From an uncultured Paracoccaceae bacterium (GTDB lineage: Bacteria; Pseudomonadota; Alphaproteobacteria; Rhodobacterales; Rhodobacteraceae), in assembly GCA_958439195.1 (NCBI GenBank), contig OY288157.1, positions 372,001-436,000 of the forward strand: a DNA stretch of 64,000 bases, in the 5' to 3' direction. The notes under the pieces are model-generated. The model made no database searches, was not told the DNA's origin, and worked only from the letters and a program-made list of their open reading frames with translations. Below, in pieces: positions 8,017-17,146 of the stretch. Position numbers and translations under genes: made by a program. The stretch's first letter is position 1; every line of letters begins with the position of its first letter.

Positions 8017-10329
8017 TTATACCCCCTGGGCGGCGAGTGCTGCGGGTTTGCGGCTGCGGCTGCGCGGGGCGCGTGGGAGACGGATCTCGGCCATTGCGCC
8101 CCGGTGGCCGTTACCTTCGAAAACGGGTGCATCGAGAAGGGCGAGCGTGCCACCATGTTCCTCGATGATCTTCTTGACGATGGGCAGGCCAAGGCCGGTG
8201 CCCTTTTCGCGGGTGGTGACGTAGGGTTCAAACAGGCGTGCGCGGTCGGGTGGCAGGCCGGTGCCATTATCCATGATGCGGATGATGGCGGCGTCGGGTT
8301 CGGCTGTCAGTGTCACGCGGATTTCGGGATGGTGGCCATCGGGTGCGCCCTTTTCCTGCAAGGTTTCGATGGCTTCGCCAGCGTTCTTGATCAGGTTGGT
8401 CAGTGCCTGGCTGATCATGGTGGCGTCCAGATCCATCACCAGCGGTGCGTTGGGCAGATCGCGGACAAAGGTGACGCCCGGCTGACCGCTTTCCTGCAAC
8501 AGGATGGCGTCGCGCAAAAGGACGGTCAGGTCATTTTCACGCCGGTCGGGTTCTGGCATGCGGGCGAATTTGGAGAATTCGTCGACGATGCGGCGCAGGT
8601 CGTTGGTCTGGCGCACGATGACGTCAGTGTATTGGTCAAGATCTTCGGGATCGTTCACCTGAGGGCGGAATTTGCGTTTGATGCGTTCGGCAGACAGGGC
8701 AATGGGCGTGAGCGGGTTCTTGATTTCATGCGCGATGCGGCGGGCAACATCGCCCCAGGCGGCCATGCGCTGGGCAGAGACAAGGTCGGTCACATCGTCG
8801 AAGGCTACGACATAGCCTTCAAGACCGCCCTGATCATTGCTGCGTTCGGACATGCGGACCAGCAGGCTTTCCAGTTTGCCGCGGCGGGTGAGGCGGACCT
8901 CTTCCTGCGCGGCAGACAGGCCGCTTTCCAGCAGGCGTTCAAAGAGCGGGCCGAATTCCGGCACGGCGATGGCCAGTTCCACATCGGCAGACAGGCCCAC
9001 GCCCATATCCAGCAGGCGTTCGGCGGCGCGGTTGGCAAAGTCGATCCGGCCATCGGAATCCAGCCCGATCACGCCCGCCGTGACGTTTGACAGCACGGAA
9101 TCGAACAGGCGGCGGCGGCGTTCGGTCTGGCTGTGGCTTTCCACCAGCGCGTCACGTTGCCCTTTGAGCTGGCGGGTCATCCGGTTGAACGAGCGGCCGA
9201 GCGAGGCGATTTCATCATCGCCTTCCTCTTCGCGCACCTGCACGTCAAGATTGCCTTCGCCCACCCGTTCGGCAGCTTCGGCCAGGCGACCTACGGGCCG
9301 CGAAAGACGTTCGGCGAACCACAGGCCGATCCAGACGGCGGCCAGGATCAGGATCAGCGCGAAGCCAAGGTAGAGGAGGCCGAATTCAAACAGCAGGCGC
9401 CCGCGTTCGGATTCGAGCTGATGATACAGCGCAACAGTTTCACGGGTGCCATCCAGAAGTGACAGGATGGACCCATCCACGGTGCGCGAAATATAAAGAT
9501 AGCGGTCGGCGAAGGCATCAAGGTGGACAAGCGCGCGGAATTCGTTGTTGTTCCAGTCCTGGATCAGGACGGTTTCGCCGGCGCGGGCGCGCTGCACCTC
9601 GTCCGGGGTGGGCTGTTCAAAATCAAAAAGATAGCTGCGTTCGCCGCGGGTCATCAATTCACCCGCACCGTTGATGAGATAGGCTTCTTTCAACCCGCGC
9701 TGGATGGTGGCCTGGGCCTGCGTCAGCACCGGGCGCATCTGGTTGTCTTCGAGGAAGAACATGGATTGCTTGAACAGGTTCAGTTCGCGCGCCAACGTCT
9801 CGGCGTCTTCGATCAGGTCTTGGCGATGTTCCTGTTCATAAGCCTCGGCCGCCGAAAGTGAAGAACCGACGACGGAACGGACGCGATCCGAGAACCAACC
9901 TTCCAGACCGAAGTTGACCGTGACCACGGCAAAGACGGCGACAAGGATGGTGGGAACAAGGGCGACGCCTGCAAAGACAAATGTCAGCCGCATGTGCAGA
10001 CGCGACCCTGCGGATTTGCTGCGGCGGTCCGCGATCATGCGGACGACCCGCGCCATGACGAGGGTTGCCACGACAAGGATATAAACCAGATCGGCCAGCA
10101 GGATCAGCCGGACTGCGGGCGAGTTGCCACCCTGATTGAGCGGGCCAAGGGCAAGGAAAGTGGCGACAGCAAGAAGCGGGCCAAGGAAAACCAGACCAAA
10201 GGTCATGGCATTCTGCACCCTGCGCTGGCGGCGCAGGCGCGAAAGCCGCGCCCAGGTGTTGTTGCCAACGCTGCGATGCACGCCGACCGCCCCCTTCATC
10301 GCGGAGGACCGATTCCCCCCGCCGCCCAT
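8017..10329 (-). CDS. ntrY: NtrY, membrane sensor histidine kinase
   Basis: A 770-residue sensor kinase with the usual NtrY layout: three membrane segments near the N-terminus (FGLVFLGPLLAVATFLALG, LVYILVVATLVMARVV, FAGVALVPTILVAVFAVV), a periplasmic sensing region, a fourth segment (LLYLGFALILILAAVWIG), then HAMP, a PAS domain, the HisKA H-box RRIAHEIKNPLTPIALS and a HATPase domain ending in GTGLGLPIVKKI. It phosphorylates NtrX, encoded immediately downstream. The start could be the ATG at 10329 or the one at 10299 (ahead of KGAVGVHRS); neither has a convincing ribosome site, and the longer form is given. Confidence 0.93.
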   Translation of the reverse strand: MGGGGNRSSAMKGAVGVHRSVGNNTWARLSRLRRQRRVQNAMTFGLVFLGPLLAVATFLALGPLNQGGNSPAVRLILLADLVYILVVATLVMARVVRMIADRRSKSAGSRLHMRLTFVFAGVALVPTILVAVFAVVTVNFGLEGWFSDRVRSVVGSSLSAAEAYEQEHRQDLIEDAETLARELNLFKQSMFFLEDNQMRPVLTQAQATIQRGLKEAYLINGAGELMTRGERSYLFDFEQPTPDEVQRARAGETVLIQDWNNNEFRALVHLDAFADRYLYISRTVDGSILSLLDGTRETVALYHQLESERGRLLFEFGLLYLGFALILILAAVWIGLWFAERLSRPVGRLAEAAERVGEGNLDVQVREEEGDDEIASLGRSFNRMTRQLKGQRDALVESHSQTERRRRLFDSVLSNVTAGVIGLDSDGRIDFANRAAERLLDMGVGLSADVELAIAVPEFGPLFERLLESGLSAAQEEVRLTRRGKLESLLVRMSERSNDQGGLEGYVVAFDDVTDLVSAQRMAAWGDVARRIAHEIKNPLTPIALSAERIKRKFRPQVNDPEDLDQYTDVIVRQTNDLRRIVDEFSKFARMPEPDRRENDLTVLLRDAILLQESGQPGVTFVRDLPNAPLVMDLDATMISQALTNLIKNAGEAIETLQEKGAPDGHHPEIRVTLTAEPDAAIIRIMDNGTGLPPDRARLFEPYVTTREKGTGLGLPIVKKIIEEHGGTLALLDAPVFEGNGHRGAMAEIRLPRAPRSRSRKPAALAAQGV

Positions 10330-10383
10330 ATGTTGTGGCCCAAACCGGCTTGCGGCATGGGGAACACGCTTGATGTTGCGGTT

Positions 10384-11748
10384 TTACATCAGCTTGCGGC
10401 GGCGAGTCACGCGGATATCGAGGTCAGTGATCTTCTTGCGCAAAGTATTGCGGTTGATGCCAAGCAGATCGGCGCATTTCGCCTGATTTCCGGCGGTGGC
10501 ATCCAGCGCGATTTCGATCAACGGCATTTCGACCTCGCGCAGGATGCGCTGATAGACGCCTGCGGGGGGAAGCTGTCCACCGTGCAGATCGAAATACCGC
10601 TTCAGGTGGCGGGCGACGGATGCAGAAAGTTTTTCGCCTTCGCCGCCGCCCTTGAGCGGTTCCATCGTGGGTTGGCTGCCCAACACGGCTTCGACCTCGG
10701 TCTTGGTGATTTCCGCCTCGGAAGAGGTGACCATCAGGCGGCGCAGGGTGTTTTCCAACTGCCGGACATTGCCGGGCCAGGAATAAGCGCGGACCAGATC
10801 GCGGGCATCGTTGGACAGGCGGCGCAGGGCGCCCGAGTCGCGTTCACCGCGGGCAAGGAAATGTTCGGCCAAAAGCGGGATGTCATCCACCCGTTCGCGC
10901 AGGGCGGGAACGTGCAGCGTGACGCCGGAGAGGCGATAGAACAGATCCTGCCGGAACTGGCCGCCCTCCATCCGACCTGACAGATCGGTCTGCGACGTCG
11001 CCATGATGCGCGGGGCGTTGTCACCGGCAAGGTCCAGCATCCGCACGATGCGGGCCTGCATGTCATCGTCGTAATCGGCAACCTCGTCGAATACCAGACT
11101 GCCGCCACGGGCGCGGGCCATCAGGGCGGACGGACCGTCCATTCCGGCCAGATCGGCGGCCTGGGCCACCACGAAGGGTTGGGTGCGGCGGTCGGAAAAA
11201 TCGTGGATCGCCTTGGCGATGAGGCTTTTTCCAGTGCCGGATTCGCCGGTGATCAGAACGGCAAGATCGGTGTTCATCACCCGCGCCACGAGGCGGTAAA
11301 GCGCCTGCATGGCGGCAGTGCGGCCCACCAATGGCAGATCATCGCCCGCTTCGCGCGGGGCAACGACGCGGGCGGGCGCACGGCGTTTCTGTTCCAGCGC
11401 ACGGGCCGAACGCTTCATCAGATCGGGCAGGTCGAAGGGTTTGGGAAGGTAATCGAAGGCCTCGGCCTCGGCGGCCTGGATGGCTGTCATGATGGTGTTC
11501 TGGGCCGAAATGACGATGACCGGCAGGCCGGGGCGCATTTTCGAGATGCGGGGCAATGCGTCGAGACCGTTGCCATCGGGCATGATGACATCCGAGATGA
11601 CCAGATCCCCTTTGCCTTCCTCGACCCAGCGCATCAGCGTCATCAGGCTGCTGGTTGCGTGGACCTTGCAGCCCGCGCGGGTCAGCGCCTGCGTTAGAAC
11701 GGTGCGGATCGTGCGGTCATCATCAGCGACGAGGACGGTGCCATCCAT
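10384..11748 (-). CDS. ntrC: Nitrogen regulation response regulator NtrC (sigma70-type)
   Basis: A 454-residue response regulator: receiver (Asp in LVISDVIMPDG, Lys in YLPKPF), AAA+ domain with Walker A GESGTGKS, and a C-terminal Fis-type helix-turn-helix (KCADLLGINRNTLRKKI). Phosphorylated by NtrB under nitrogen limitation. As in Rhodobacter capsulatus, the GAFTGA loop is missing (the region reads LAGMDGPSALMARARGG); R. capsulatus NtrC is established to activate with sigma70 RNA polymerase rather than RpoN. The gene overlaps the ntrB stop by one base (TGATG), so the kinase and regulator are translationally coupled. Confidence 0.95.
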   Translation of the reverse strand: MDGTVLVADDDRTIRTVLTQALTRAGCKVHATSSLMTLMRWVEEGKGDLVISDVIMPDGNGLDALPRISKMRPGLPVIVISAQNTIMTAIQAAEAEAFDYLPKPFDLPDLMKRSARALEQKRRAPARVVAPREAGDDLPLVGRTAAMQALYRLVARVMNTDLAVLITGESGTGKSLIAKAIHDFSDRRTQPFVVAQAADLAGMDGPSALMARARGGSLVFDEVADYDDDMQARIVRMLDLAGDNAPRIMATSQTDLSGRMEGGQFRQDLFYRLSGVTLHVPALRERVDDIPLLAEHFLARGERDSGALRRLSNDARDLVRAYSWPGNVRQLENTLRRLMVTSSEAEITKTEVEAVLGSQPTMEPLKGGGEGEKLSASVARHLKRYFDLHGGQLPPAGVYQRILREVEMPLIEIALDATAGNQAKCADLLGINRNTLRKKITDLDIRVTRRRKLM

Positions 11749-12851
11749 CAGGCTTTCTCCTTCTTTTCTTTCGGAACCATGGGGAGAGAGACGCGGAACA
11801 CCGTGCGGCCGGGCACGGAATCCACGGAAATCCAGCCTTCATGGTCGGAAATGATCTTGGAAACGAGGGCGAGCCCCAGCCCGGTGCCGTTTTCGCGGCC
11901 CGAGACGAAGGGTTCAAAAATATCGGCGGCAATCTCCGGCGGGATGCCGGGGCCGTCGTCAATGATTTCGATCTGCAAGGGCAGTGCGGCGGGTCGGCCA
12001 TCCTTGCCGCGCAGGCGGAGGGAGAGGTCGTAGAAGGTGTGCAGGCGGATTGTGCGGCCTTCGCCGGACCGCTTGCAGGCTTCGGCGGCGTTCTTGATGA
12101 GGTTGAGGAAAACTTGAAGCAGTTGGTCGGGATCGGCAAAGGTGGGCGGCAGGGACGGGTCGTAGTCTTCGATGATATGCATATGGGCCGCAAACCCCAC
12201 CATTGCGGATTTGCGGGCGCGATCGAGGGCATCGTGGATATTTACCGGGCGGCGGTCTGGCGGACGCAGGTTGCCGAACTGTTCCACCTGTTCCAGCAGT
12301 TTCACGATGCGGCGGGTTTCTTCAACGATCAGATCGGCCAGTTCGCGGTCTTCGGGCGGAAGGTTCATACCGATCAGCTGCGCCGCGCCGGAGATGCCGG
12401 CGAGCGGGTTCTTGATTTCATGGGCCAGCATTTCGGCCATGCCGATCGCCGATTTGGCGGCAGATTTCACCTGCATGGCCCGCCCCAGCCTGTCGGCAAT
12501 GTCGCGGGGCGAGATGATCAGCAGGATCACCTCGGGGTTGTCATGCATTGGGGCGATTTGCAGGTTGCATTGAACGGGCGCGCGTTCGCCGCTTGTCACA
12601 TCCACATCATTGATGAAAAGCGGTGACTGGTTCAGGCGGGCGCGGAGCAGCGCCTCGTCCATCGGGGCGTCGATGGCGAGGCGGTCAAAGGCGGGTTGGC
12701 CGACAAGGCTGCGCGAGGAGGCGTTCAGGAAGGTTTCGCCTGCGGGGTTCACCTCGGCGATGCGGTTGTCGGGGCCGATCAGCAGCGCCGGAAGCGGCAG
12801 CGAGGCCCAGACGACACCCGGAACGGGATATGGCGTGCGGTAGGGCGTCAT
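11748..12851 (-). CDS. ntrB: Nitrogen regulation sensor kinase/phosphatase NtrB
   Basis: A 367-residue soluble histidine kinase: an N-terminal PAS domain (about residues 15-120), the H-box LAHEIKNPLAGISGAAQL near residue 145, and a HATPase domain with N-box NLIKNAAEA and G-box GPGIPPE. It phosphorylates or dephosphorylates NtrC according to PII (GlnB) status. The start ATG overlaps the dusB stop by four bases (ATGA), the classical nifR3-ntrB-ntrC arrangement of Rhodobacter and Azospirillum. Cytoplasmic; no membrane segments. Confidence 0.95.
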   Translation of the reverse strand: MTPYRTPYPVPGVVWASLPLPALLIGPDNRIAEVNPAGETFLNASSRSLVGQPAFDRLAIDAPMDEALLRARLNQSPLFINDVDVTSGERAPVQCNLQIAPMHDNPEVILLIISPRDIADRLGRAMQVKSAAKSAIGMAEMLAHEIKNPLAGISGAAQLIGMNLPPEDRELADLIVEETRRIVKLLEQVEQFGNLRPPDRRPVNIHDALDRARKSAMVGFAAHMHIIEDYDPSLPPTFADPDQLLQVFLNLIKNAAEACKRSGEGRTIRLHTFYDLSLRLRGKDGRPAALPLQIEIIDDGPGIPPEIAADIFEPFVSGRENGTGLGLALVSKIISDHEGWISVDSVPGRTVFRVSLPMVPKEKKEKA

Positions 12852-13846
12852 GCGGCGATCTGGTCCTTTTCGATGGGCGGGGCGTCGGACAGGACGGCGC
12901 GGATCAGGCGCAGGACGGTGGCGGGATCATCGGCTGTCAGGATGGCATGGCGCGCCCCTGCCCCGGCCTGTGCTGTATCAAGATACCAGCCCAGATGCTT
13001 GCGCGCGCAACGCAGGCCGAGGGCGGGACCGAAGAACGACAGAATGTCTTCGTAATGCCGGGCAACCATGTCGGCATAGTCAGCGCCTTGCGGAATATCG
13101 GGGGCCGGAGTGCCATAAATCGCATGGGCAATCTGCGCGAGCCGCCACGGCGCGCCTTGCGCACCGCGCCCGACCATGACGCCATCAGAACCCGACAGGC
13201 GCAGTGCTTTGGTTGCCGTTGTGGCATCGGTGATGTCGCCATTGGCGATGACGGGGATGCTGACCGCCTGTTTGACCCTTGCAATCGCGGCCCAATCGGC
13301 GCTGCCCTTGTAGAACTGACAACGGGTGCGGCCATGAATGGTGATCATCTGCACCCCCGCCCCTTCGGCGCGGCGCGCAAGATCCGGTGCGTTCAGCAGC
13401 GTGTCATCCCAGCCGAGGCGGGTTTTGAGTGTGACGGGGATGGTGACGGCGTTGACCACCGATGTGATCAGATCAAGCGCGAGATCGAGATCGCGCAGCA
13501 AGGCCGAACCGCACAGGCCCGTAGTGACGCGCTTGGACGGGCAACCCATATTGATGTCGATGATGCGGGCACCGTTCGATTCCATCAGGCGGGCGGCTTC
13601 GGCCATCCAATAGGGATCACGCCCGGCAAGCTGGACAGAGGTTGCCTGATCGCCAAGGCCGAGTTCGGCGCGGGCGCGCGCTTCGGGTTGGGCTTGCACC
13701 ACCTCTTGGCTGGCGACCATTTCAGACACGACAAGGCCAGCGCCAAACCGCGCCACGAGGCGACGGAAGGGCAGGTCTGTGATCCCCGCCAAAGGAGCGA
13801 GGAGCACGGGCGGATGGATCGTCTGTGATCCGAGGCAGATGGCCAA
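12848..13846 (-). CDS. dusB: tRNA-dihydrouridine synthase DusB (NifR3)
   Basis: An FMN enzyme that reduces uridines in tRNA to dihydrouridine; historically nifR3 in Rhodobacter. The TIM barrel starts at LAPLAGITDLPFRRL and carries the Dus signature INMGCPSKRV, the substrate/FMN motif TIHGRTRCQ and PVIANGDI. The frame opens at 13957, but the extra leader is unlike the family. The TTG at 13846 is preferred because an AGGAACAGG ribosome site lies just ahead, and it gives a normal 332-residue protein. First gene of the ntr cluster, divergent from ispDF, so the operon promoter should lie in 13847-14038. Confidence 0.93.
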   Translation of the reverse strand: MAICLGSQTIHPPVLLAPLAGITDLPFRRLVARFGAGLVVSEMVASQEVVQAQPEARARAELGLGDQATSVQLAGRDPYWMAEAARLMESNGARIIDINMGCPSKRVTTGLCGSALLRDLDLALDLITSVVNAVTIPVTLKTRLGWDDTLLNAPDLARRAEGAGVQMITIHGRTRCQFYKGSADWAAIARVKQAVSIPVIANGDITDATTATKALRLSGSDGVMVGRGAQGAPWRLAQIAHAIYGTPAPDIPQGADYADMVARHYEDILSFFGPALGLRCARKHLGWYLDTAQAGAGARHAILTADDPATVLRLIRAVLSDAPPIEKDQIAA

Positions 13847-14038
13847 TTGCCTGTTCCTTGTGCAGATAAGATGGTGTTTGGGGCTGTGCGGATGCAAAGC
13901 CAAGTGGACAGAGCGTGATAGTGGCTGAAAAACTGGCGATGCACAATTTTTAGGCATGTTTGCCCAGAGCCGCGCCAGATTGTCAGGCGCGGCGGTGTGG
14001 CCTAGGAAGGATCAAAGGGCAAGGGAGTCGCGCTGGAT

Positions 14039-15169
14039 ATGACCACGGCCGCCGTCATCGTCGCCGCAGGACGCGGCAGCCGCGCAGGCGGCGAGATACC
14101 GAAACAATGGCAGATGCTGGCGGGAAAGCCGGTTCTGGCCCATACGCTGGCAGCGTTTCGTGACCATGTGGACCGGTTGGTTCTGGTCATCCACCCCGAT
14201 GACCGTGACCGGGCCGCGGCAGTGGCCGGGGATGCGCTGCTGGTGGCGGGGGGGGCTGCGCGGGATGCATCGGTGCGGGCAGCACTGGAGGCGCTGGAAG
14301 GCGCGGGCATGACACGGGTGCTGATCCATGACGGGGCGCGGCCGTTGGTGGATGCCGGCGTGATCGGGCGGGTACTGGCGGCGCTGGACACGCATCCGGG
14401 CGCGGCCCCTGCCCTGCCGATTACCGATGCGTTGTGGCGCGGCGCGGGTGGCCTTGTGGACGGCACGCAAGACCGGACAGGTTTGTGGCGGGCGCAGACG
14501 CCGCAGGGGTTTCGGTTTGACGCTATCCTTGGGGCGCATCGCGCCCATCCGGGGCAAGCGGCCGATGATGTCGAGGTGGCGCGGGCGGCAGGGCTTGACG
14601 TGGCTATCGTCGAAGGGGATGAGGCCAATCTGAAACTGACCTTTCCCGGCGATTTCGCGCGGGCCGAGGCGATCCTGAAAGGGCGCGGCATGGATGTGCG
14701 GCTGGGCAATGGATATGACGTACATGCCTTTACAACGGGCGATCACGTCTGGCTGTGCGGGGTGAAGGTGCCGCATGGCCGCGCGCTGCTGGGCCATTCC
14801 GATGCCGATGTGGGGATGCATGCCCTGACCGATGCGATCTATGGCGCGTTGGCCGAGGGCGATATCGGCCGACATTTCCCCCCCAGCGACCCGCAGTGGA
14901 AAGGGGCGGAAAGCCACATCTTTCTGCGCCATGCGGCAGGGTTGATGCGGGAACGTGGCTATGAGTTGGGCAATTGCGACGTGACGCTGGTTTGCGAGCG
15001 GCCCAAGATCGGGCCACATGCAGGCGCGATGCAGGCGGCGCTGGCGGCGATCATGGGGGTGGAGGTGGGCCGCGTGAGCGTGAAGGCCACCACATCAGAG
15101 CGTCTGGGGTTTACCGGGCGCGAGGAGGGCATCGCGGCACTGGCGACGGCCTGTCTGGTGCGGGCATGA
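14039..15169 (+). CDS. ispDF: Bifunctional IspD/IspF of the MEP isoprenoid pathway
   Basis: A 376-residue fusion enzyme. The N-terminal half (about 1-215) is IspD, which makes CDP-methylerythritol from MEP and CTP (VIVAAGRGSRAGGEIPKQW near the start, HDGARPLV in the middle). The C-terminal half (about 220-376) is IspF, MECDP synthase, with the zinc-site motif GYDVHAF and LLGHSDADVGMHALTDAI. IspE works between these two steps, so the fusion joins non-consecutive reactions, as known in many alphaproteobacteria. Divergent from dusB and overlapping pgpA by four bases. Nothing seems missing. Confidence 0.96.
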   Translation: MTTAAVIVAAGRGSRAGGEIPKQWQMLAGKPVLAHTLAAFRDHVDRLVLVIHPDDRDRAAAVAGDALLVAGGAARDASVRAALEALEGAGMTRVLIHDGARPLVDAGVIGRVLAALDTHPGAAPALPITDALWRGAGGLVDGTQDRTGLWRAQTPQGFRFDAILGAHRAHPGQAADDVEVARAAGLDVAIVEGDEANLKLTFPGDFARAEAILKGRGMDVRLGNGYDVHAFTTGDHVWLCGVKVPHGRALLGHSDADVGMHALTDAIYGALAEGDIGRHFPPSDPQWKGAESHIFLRHAAGLMRERGYELGNCDVTLVCERPKIGPHAGAMQAALAAIMGVEVGRVSVKATTSERLGFTGREEGIAALATACLVRA

Positions 15170-15651
15170 TGCGGGCTGTGGCGACGGTGTTCGGCGTGGG
15201 CCTGTTGCGGCCTGCACCGGGGACTTGGGGTTCTGCTGTCGCAGTGCTGGTCGGGCTGGGGATTGATCGGGTGGCAGGGTTTCCGGGGCTGGCGCTTGCG
15301 ACAGTCATTGTGACGGTTCTTGGGTTTCGGGCCTGTGCGGCGGTCTGTGGGCCGGGCGACGACCCGTCGGAAGTGGTAATCGACGAGGTGGCGGGGCAAT
15401 GGGTTGCGTTGTTGTTTCCATCCTTTGCATTCTGGATGCGGGATTTTGATGGCTGGATGCCCTATCCCGGTTGGGTGGCGGCGTTTCTGCTGTTCCGGCT
15501 GTTCGACATCTGGAAGCCGGGGCCAGTGGGATGGGCCGATCAGCGGGGCGATGCGGCGGGTGTGATGTGGGATGATCTGATTGCCGGGGTGTTTGCCGGA
15601 CTTGGCGTGGTGATTGCAGCAGGTGTGGCGCACGGGCTTTTGATGGGATGA
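15166..15651 (+). CDS. pgpA: Phosphatidylglycerophosphatase A
   Basis: A 161-residue inner-membrane phosphatase that removes the phosphate from phosphatidylglycerophosphate in phospholipid synthesis. Family landmarks are GLLRPAPGTWGS near the N-terminus, the acidic motif DDPSEVVIDEVAGQW, and FRLFDIWKPGPVGWAD followed by the C-terminal D-D-LIAG helix. Hydrophobic segments lie between these motifs. It begins in an ATGA overlap with the ispDF stop; a second ATG follows at once at 15169, so the exact first Met is open by one codon. pncC starts four bases after its stop, making ispDF-pgpA-pncC one transcription unit. Confidence 0.93.
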   Translation: MMRAVATVFGVGLLRPAPGTWGSAVAVLVGLGIDRVAGFPGLALATVIVTVLGFRACAAVCGPGDDPSEVVIDEVAGQWVALLFPSFAFWMRDFDGWMPYPGWVAAFLLFRLFDIWKPGPVGWADQRGDAAGVMWDDLIAGVFAGLGVVIAAGVAHGLLMG

Positions 15652-15655
15652 CGCG

Positions 15656-16150
15656 ATGGGCAAGGCGGCGGTGAAAGAGGCGGTGTCGGTGGCCAGTCTT
15701 TTGCAGGCGGCCCGCTATTGGGGCGTGAAGATCGCCACCGCCGAAAGCTGCACAGGGGGGCTGATCGCCGGGGCGCTGACTGATGTGGCCGGATCTTCGG
15801 ATGTGTTCGAGCGTGGGTTCGTCACCTATTCCAACGCGGCCAAGCGCGAGATGCTGGGGGTAAAGGCCGAAACGCTGGAGGCGTTTGGCGCGGTGTCCGA
15901 ACAAGTGGCGCAAGAGATGGCCGAAGGCGCGCTGCGCCAGTCGGCGGCGCAGATGGCGGTGTCGGTGACCGGGATCGCCGGACCGGGGGGATCAGAATTC
16001 AAGCCGGAGGGGCGGGTCTGTTTCGGGTTGGCGATGCGGGGGCGGGAAACCGTGGTTGAAACCGTGGATTTTGGCCCGCTGGGACGGGCGGGGGTGCGGC
16101 AGGCGACGGTCGCGCATGCCCTGATGCTGATGGATCAGGCGCTGCGTTGA
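15656..16150 (+). CDS. pncC: Nicotinamide-nucleotide amidase PncC (CinA C-terminal domain protein)
   Basis: A 164-residue stand-alone CinA C-terminal domain, which deamidates NMN to nicotinate mononucleotide in NAD salvage. The family motifs ATAESCTGGLIAG (residues 22-34), YSNAAKREMLGV and VTGIAGPGGS are all present. It lacks the N-terminal MoCF-like domain of full CinA, as is usual in proteobacterial YgaD/PncC proteins. Four bases separate it from pgpA, and it is the last gene of that operon. The esterase gene converges on it from 16217. Confidence 0.93.
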   Translation: MGKAAVKEAVSVASLLQAARYWGVKIATAESCTGGLIAGALTDVAGSSDVFERGFVTYSNAAKREMLGVKAETLEAFGAVSEQVAQEMAEGALRQSAAQMAVSVTGIAGPGGSEFKPEGRVCFGLAMRGRETVVETVDFGPLGRAGVRQATVAHALMLMDQALR

Positions 16151-16216
16151 TTTGAGGGCGGCGTTTGGTGGCGGGCAGTTTTGGGTATTTTTGGCCAAGA
16201 TGAAGCCGGGACCGGA

Positions 16217-17068
16217 TCAGGGATGTTCGGCGAAGAAGCGCAGAACCTCGGTTGTTGCCTTGATATCTTGCGTGCCACCTTGGCGCGCGGCGCGGCGTCC
16301 GCCGGGCCAGGCATGGCCGCCGCCTTCGATGGTCTGGATGCGGACCTGCACCCTGCCCTGCCTATCCGCGTAGTTGCGTTCGATGACGCGCATCCCATCG
16401 GCGGCGGGGTCGATTATGCGTTCTGTACGGGCCAGCATTGGAAATGGCGCGAGGAAGGCGGCCTCGACCGTGGCGACAGAGGCAAAATTGGTGCGGGTGA
16501 GGCTGCTGTCGCCCTTGCCCCCGGAATAGGGGACCATCGGATCGGCAGTGCCGTGGATGTGCAACAGCGGGACCGGGCCAGCCACGCGGTTGCGGCGGGT
16601 GTCCATCGTTCCGGCGACACCAGCCACGGCACGGACACGCGATGGATGGCGTGCAGCGATGGTTTCGGCAAGGATGGAGCCGTTCGACATGCCGGTCAGG
16701 TAAAGGCGTCTGGCGTTCAGGCCGAAGCGGCGCGTGGCATCGGCGACGACGGCATCCAGAAACGCCATGTCATCGACACGGGTGCGCGCGGCAGAACCGC
16801 AGCAGTAACCGCCATTCCATGTGGCGGCGCGCCCGGTGCCTTGCGGATAGATCACGGCATAGCCCTGTTGTGTGGCGGGGGCCGAGAGGCCGGAGGAACG
16901 GGCGAATTGATTGGCGCTGCCGCCACCGCCGTGAAGGGCCAGAATGACGGGGGCGTTTTGCGGATTGGGGGGCAGGTCGATGCGGTAGCTGCGATCACCG
17001 AGGGTGATGGTTTCGGCTGTGGCGGGAGCCGCCAAAAGGCCAAGGATCAGGCAGAGCAGGCGGATCAT
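16217..17068 (-). CDS. Secreted esterase of the LpqC / PHB-depolymerase-like family
   Basis: A 283-residue alpha/beta hydrolase with a cleavable signal peptide (MIRLLCLILGLLAAPATA, then ETI). The nucleophile is Ser128 in GMSNG; the acid is probably the Asp in HGTADPMVPY and the base the His in EGGGHAWPGG near the C-terminus. The oxyanion region is LALHGGGGS. This architecture is found in LpqC-like proteins, feruloyl esterases and short-chain polyhydroxyalkanoate depolymerases; no starch- or cellulose-binding module is attached, so the substrate is not defined. Expected in the periplasm or outside the cell. It converges with pncC. Confidence 0.85.
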   Translation of the reverse strand: MIRLLCLILGLLAAPATAETITLGDRSYRIDLPPNPQNAPVILALHGGGGSANQFARSSGLSAPATQQGYAVIYPQGTGRAATWNGGYCCGSAARTRVDDMAFLDAVVADATRRFGLNARRLYLTGMSNGSILAETIAARHPSRVRAVAGVAGTMDTRRNRVAGPVPLLHIHGTADPMVPYSGGKGDSSLTRTNFASVATVEAAFLAPFPMLARTERIIDPAADGMRVIERNYADRQGRVQVRIQTIEGGGHAWPGGRRAARQGGTQDIKATTEVLRFFAEHP

Positions 17069-17146
17069 CGGACATCCCCATCAAGGTTCGATGCCGCGTG
17101 ATACGCTTGGGGCGGTCGGTTCCGTCGCAGACCAGTGGTGTGCGCT

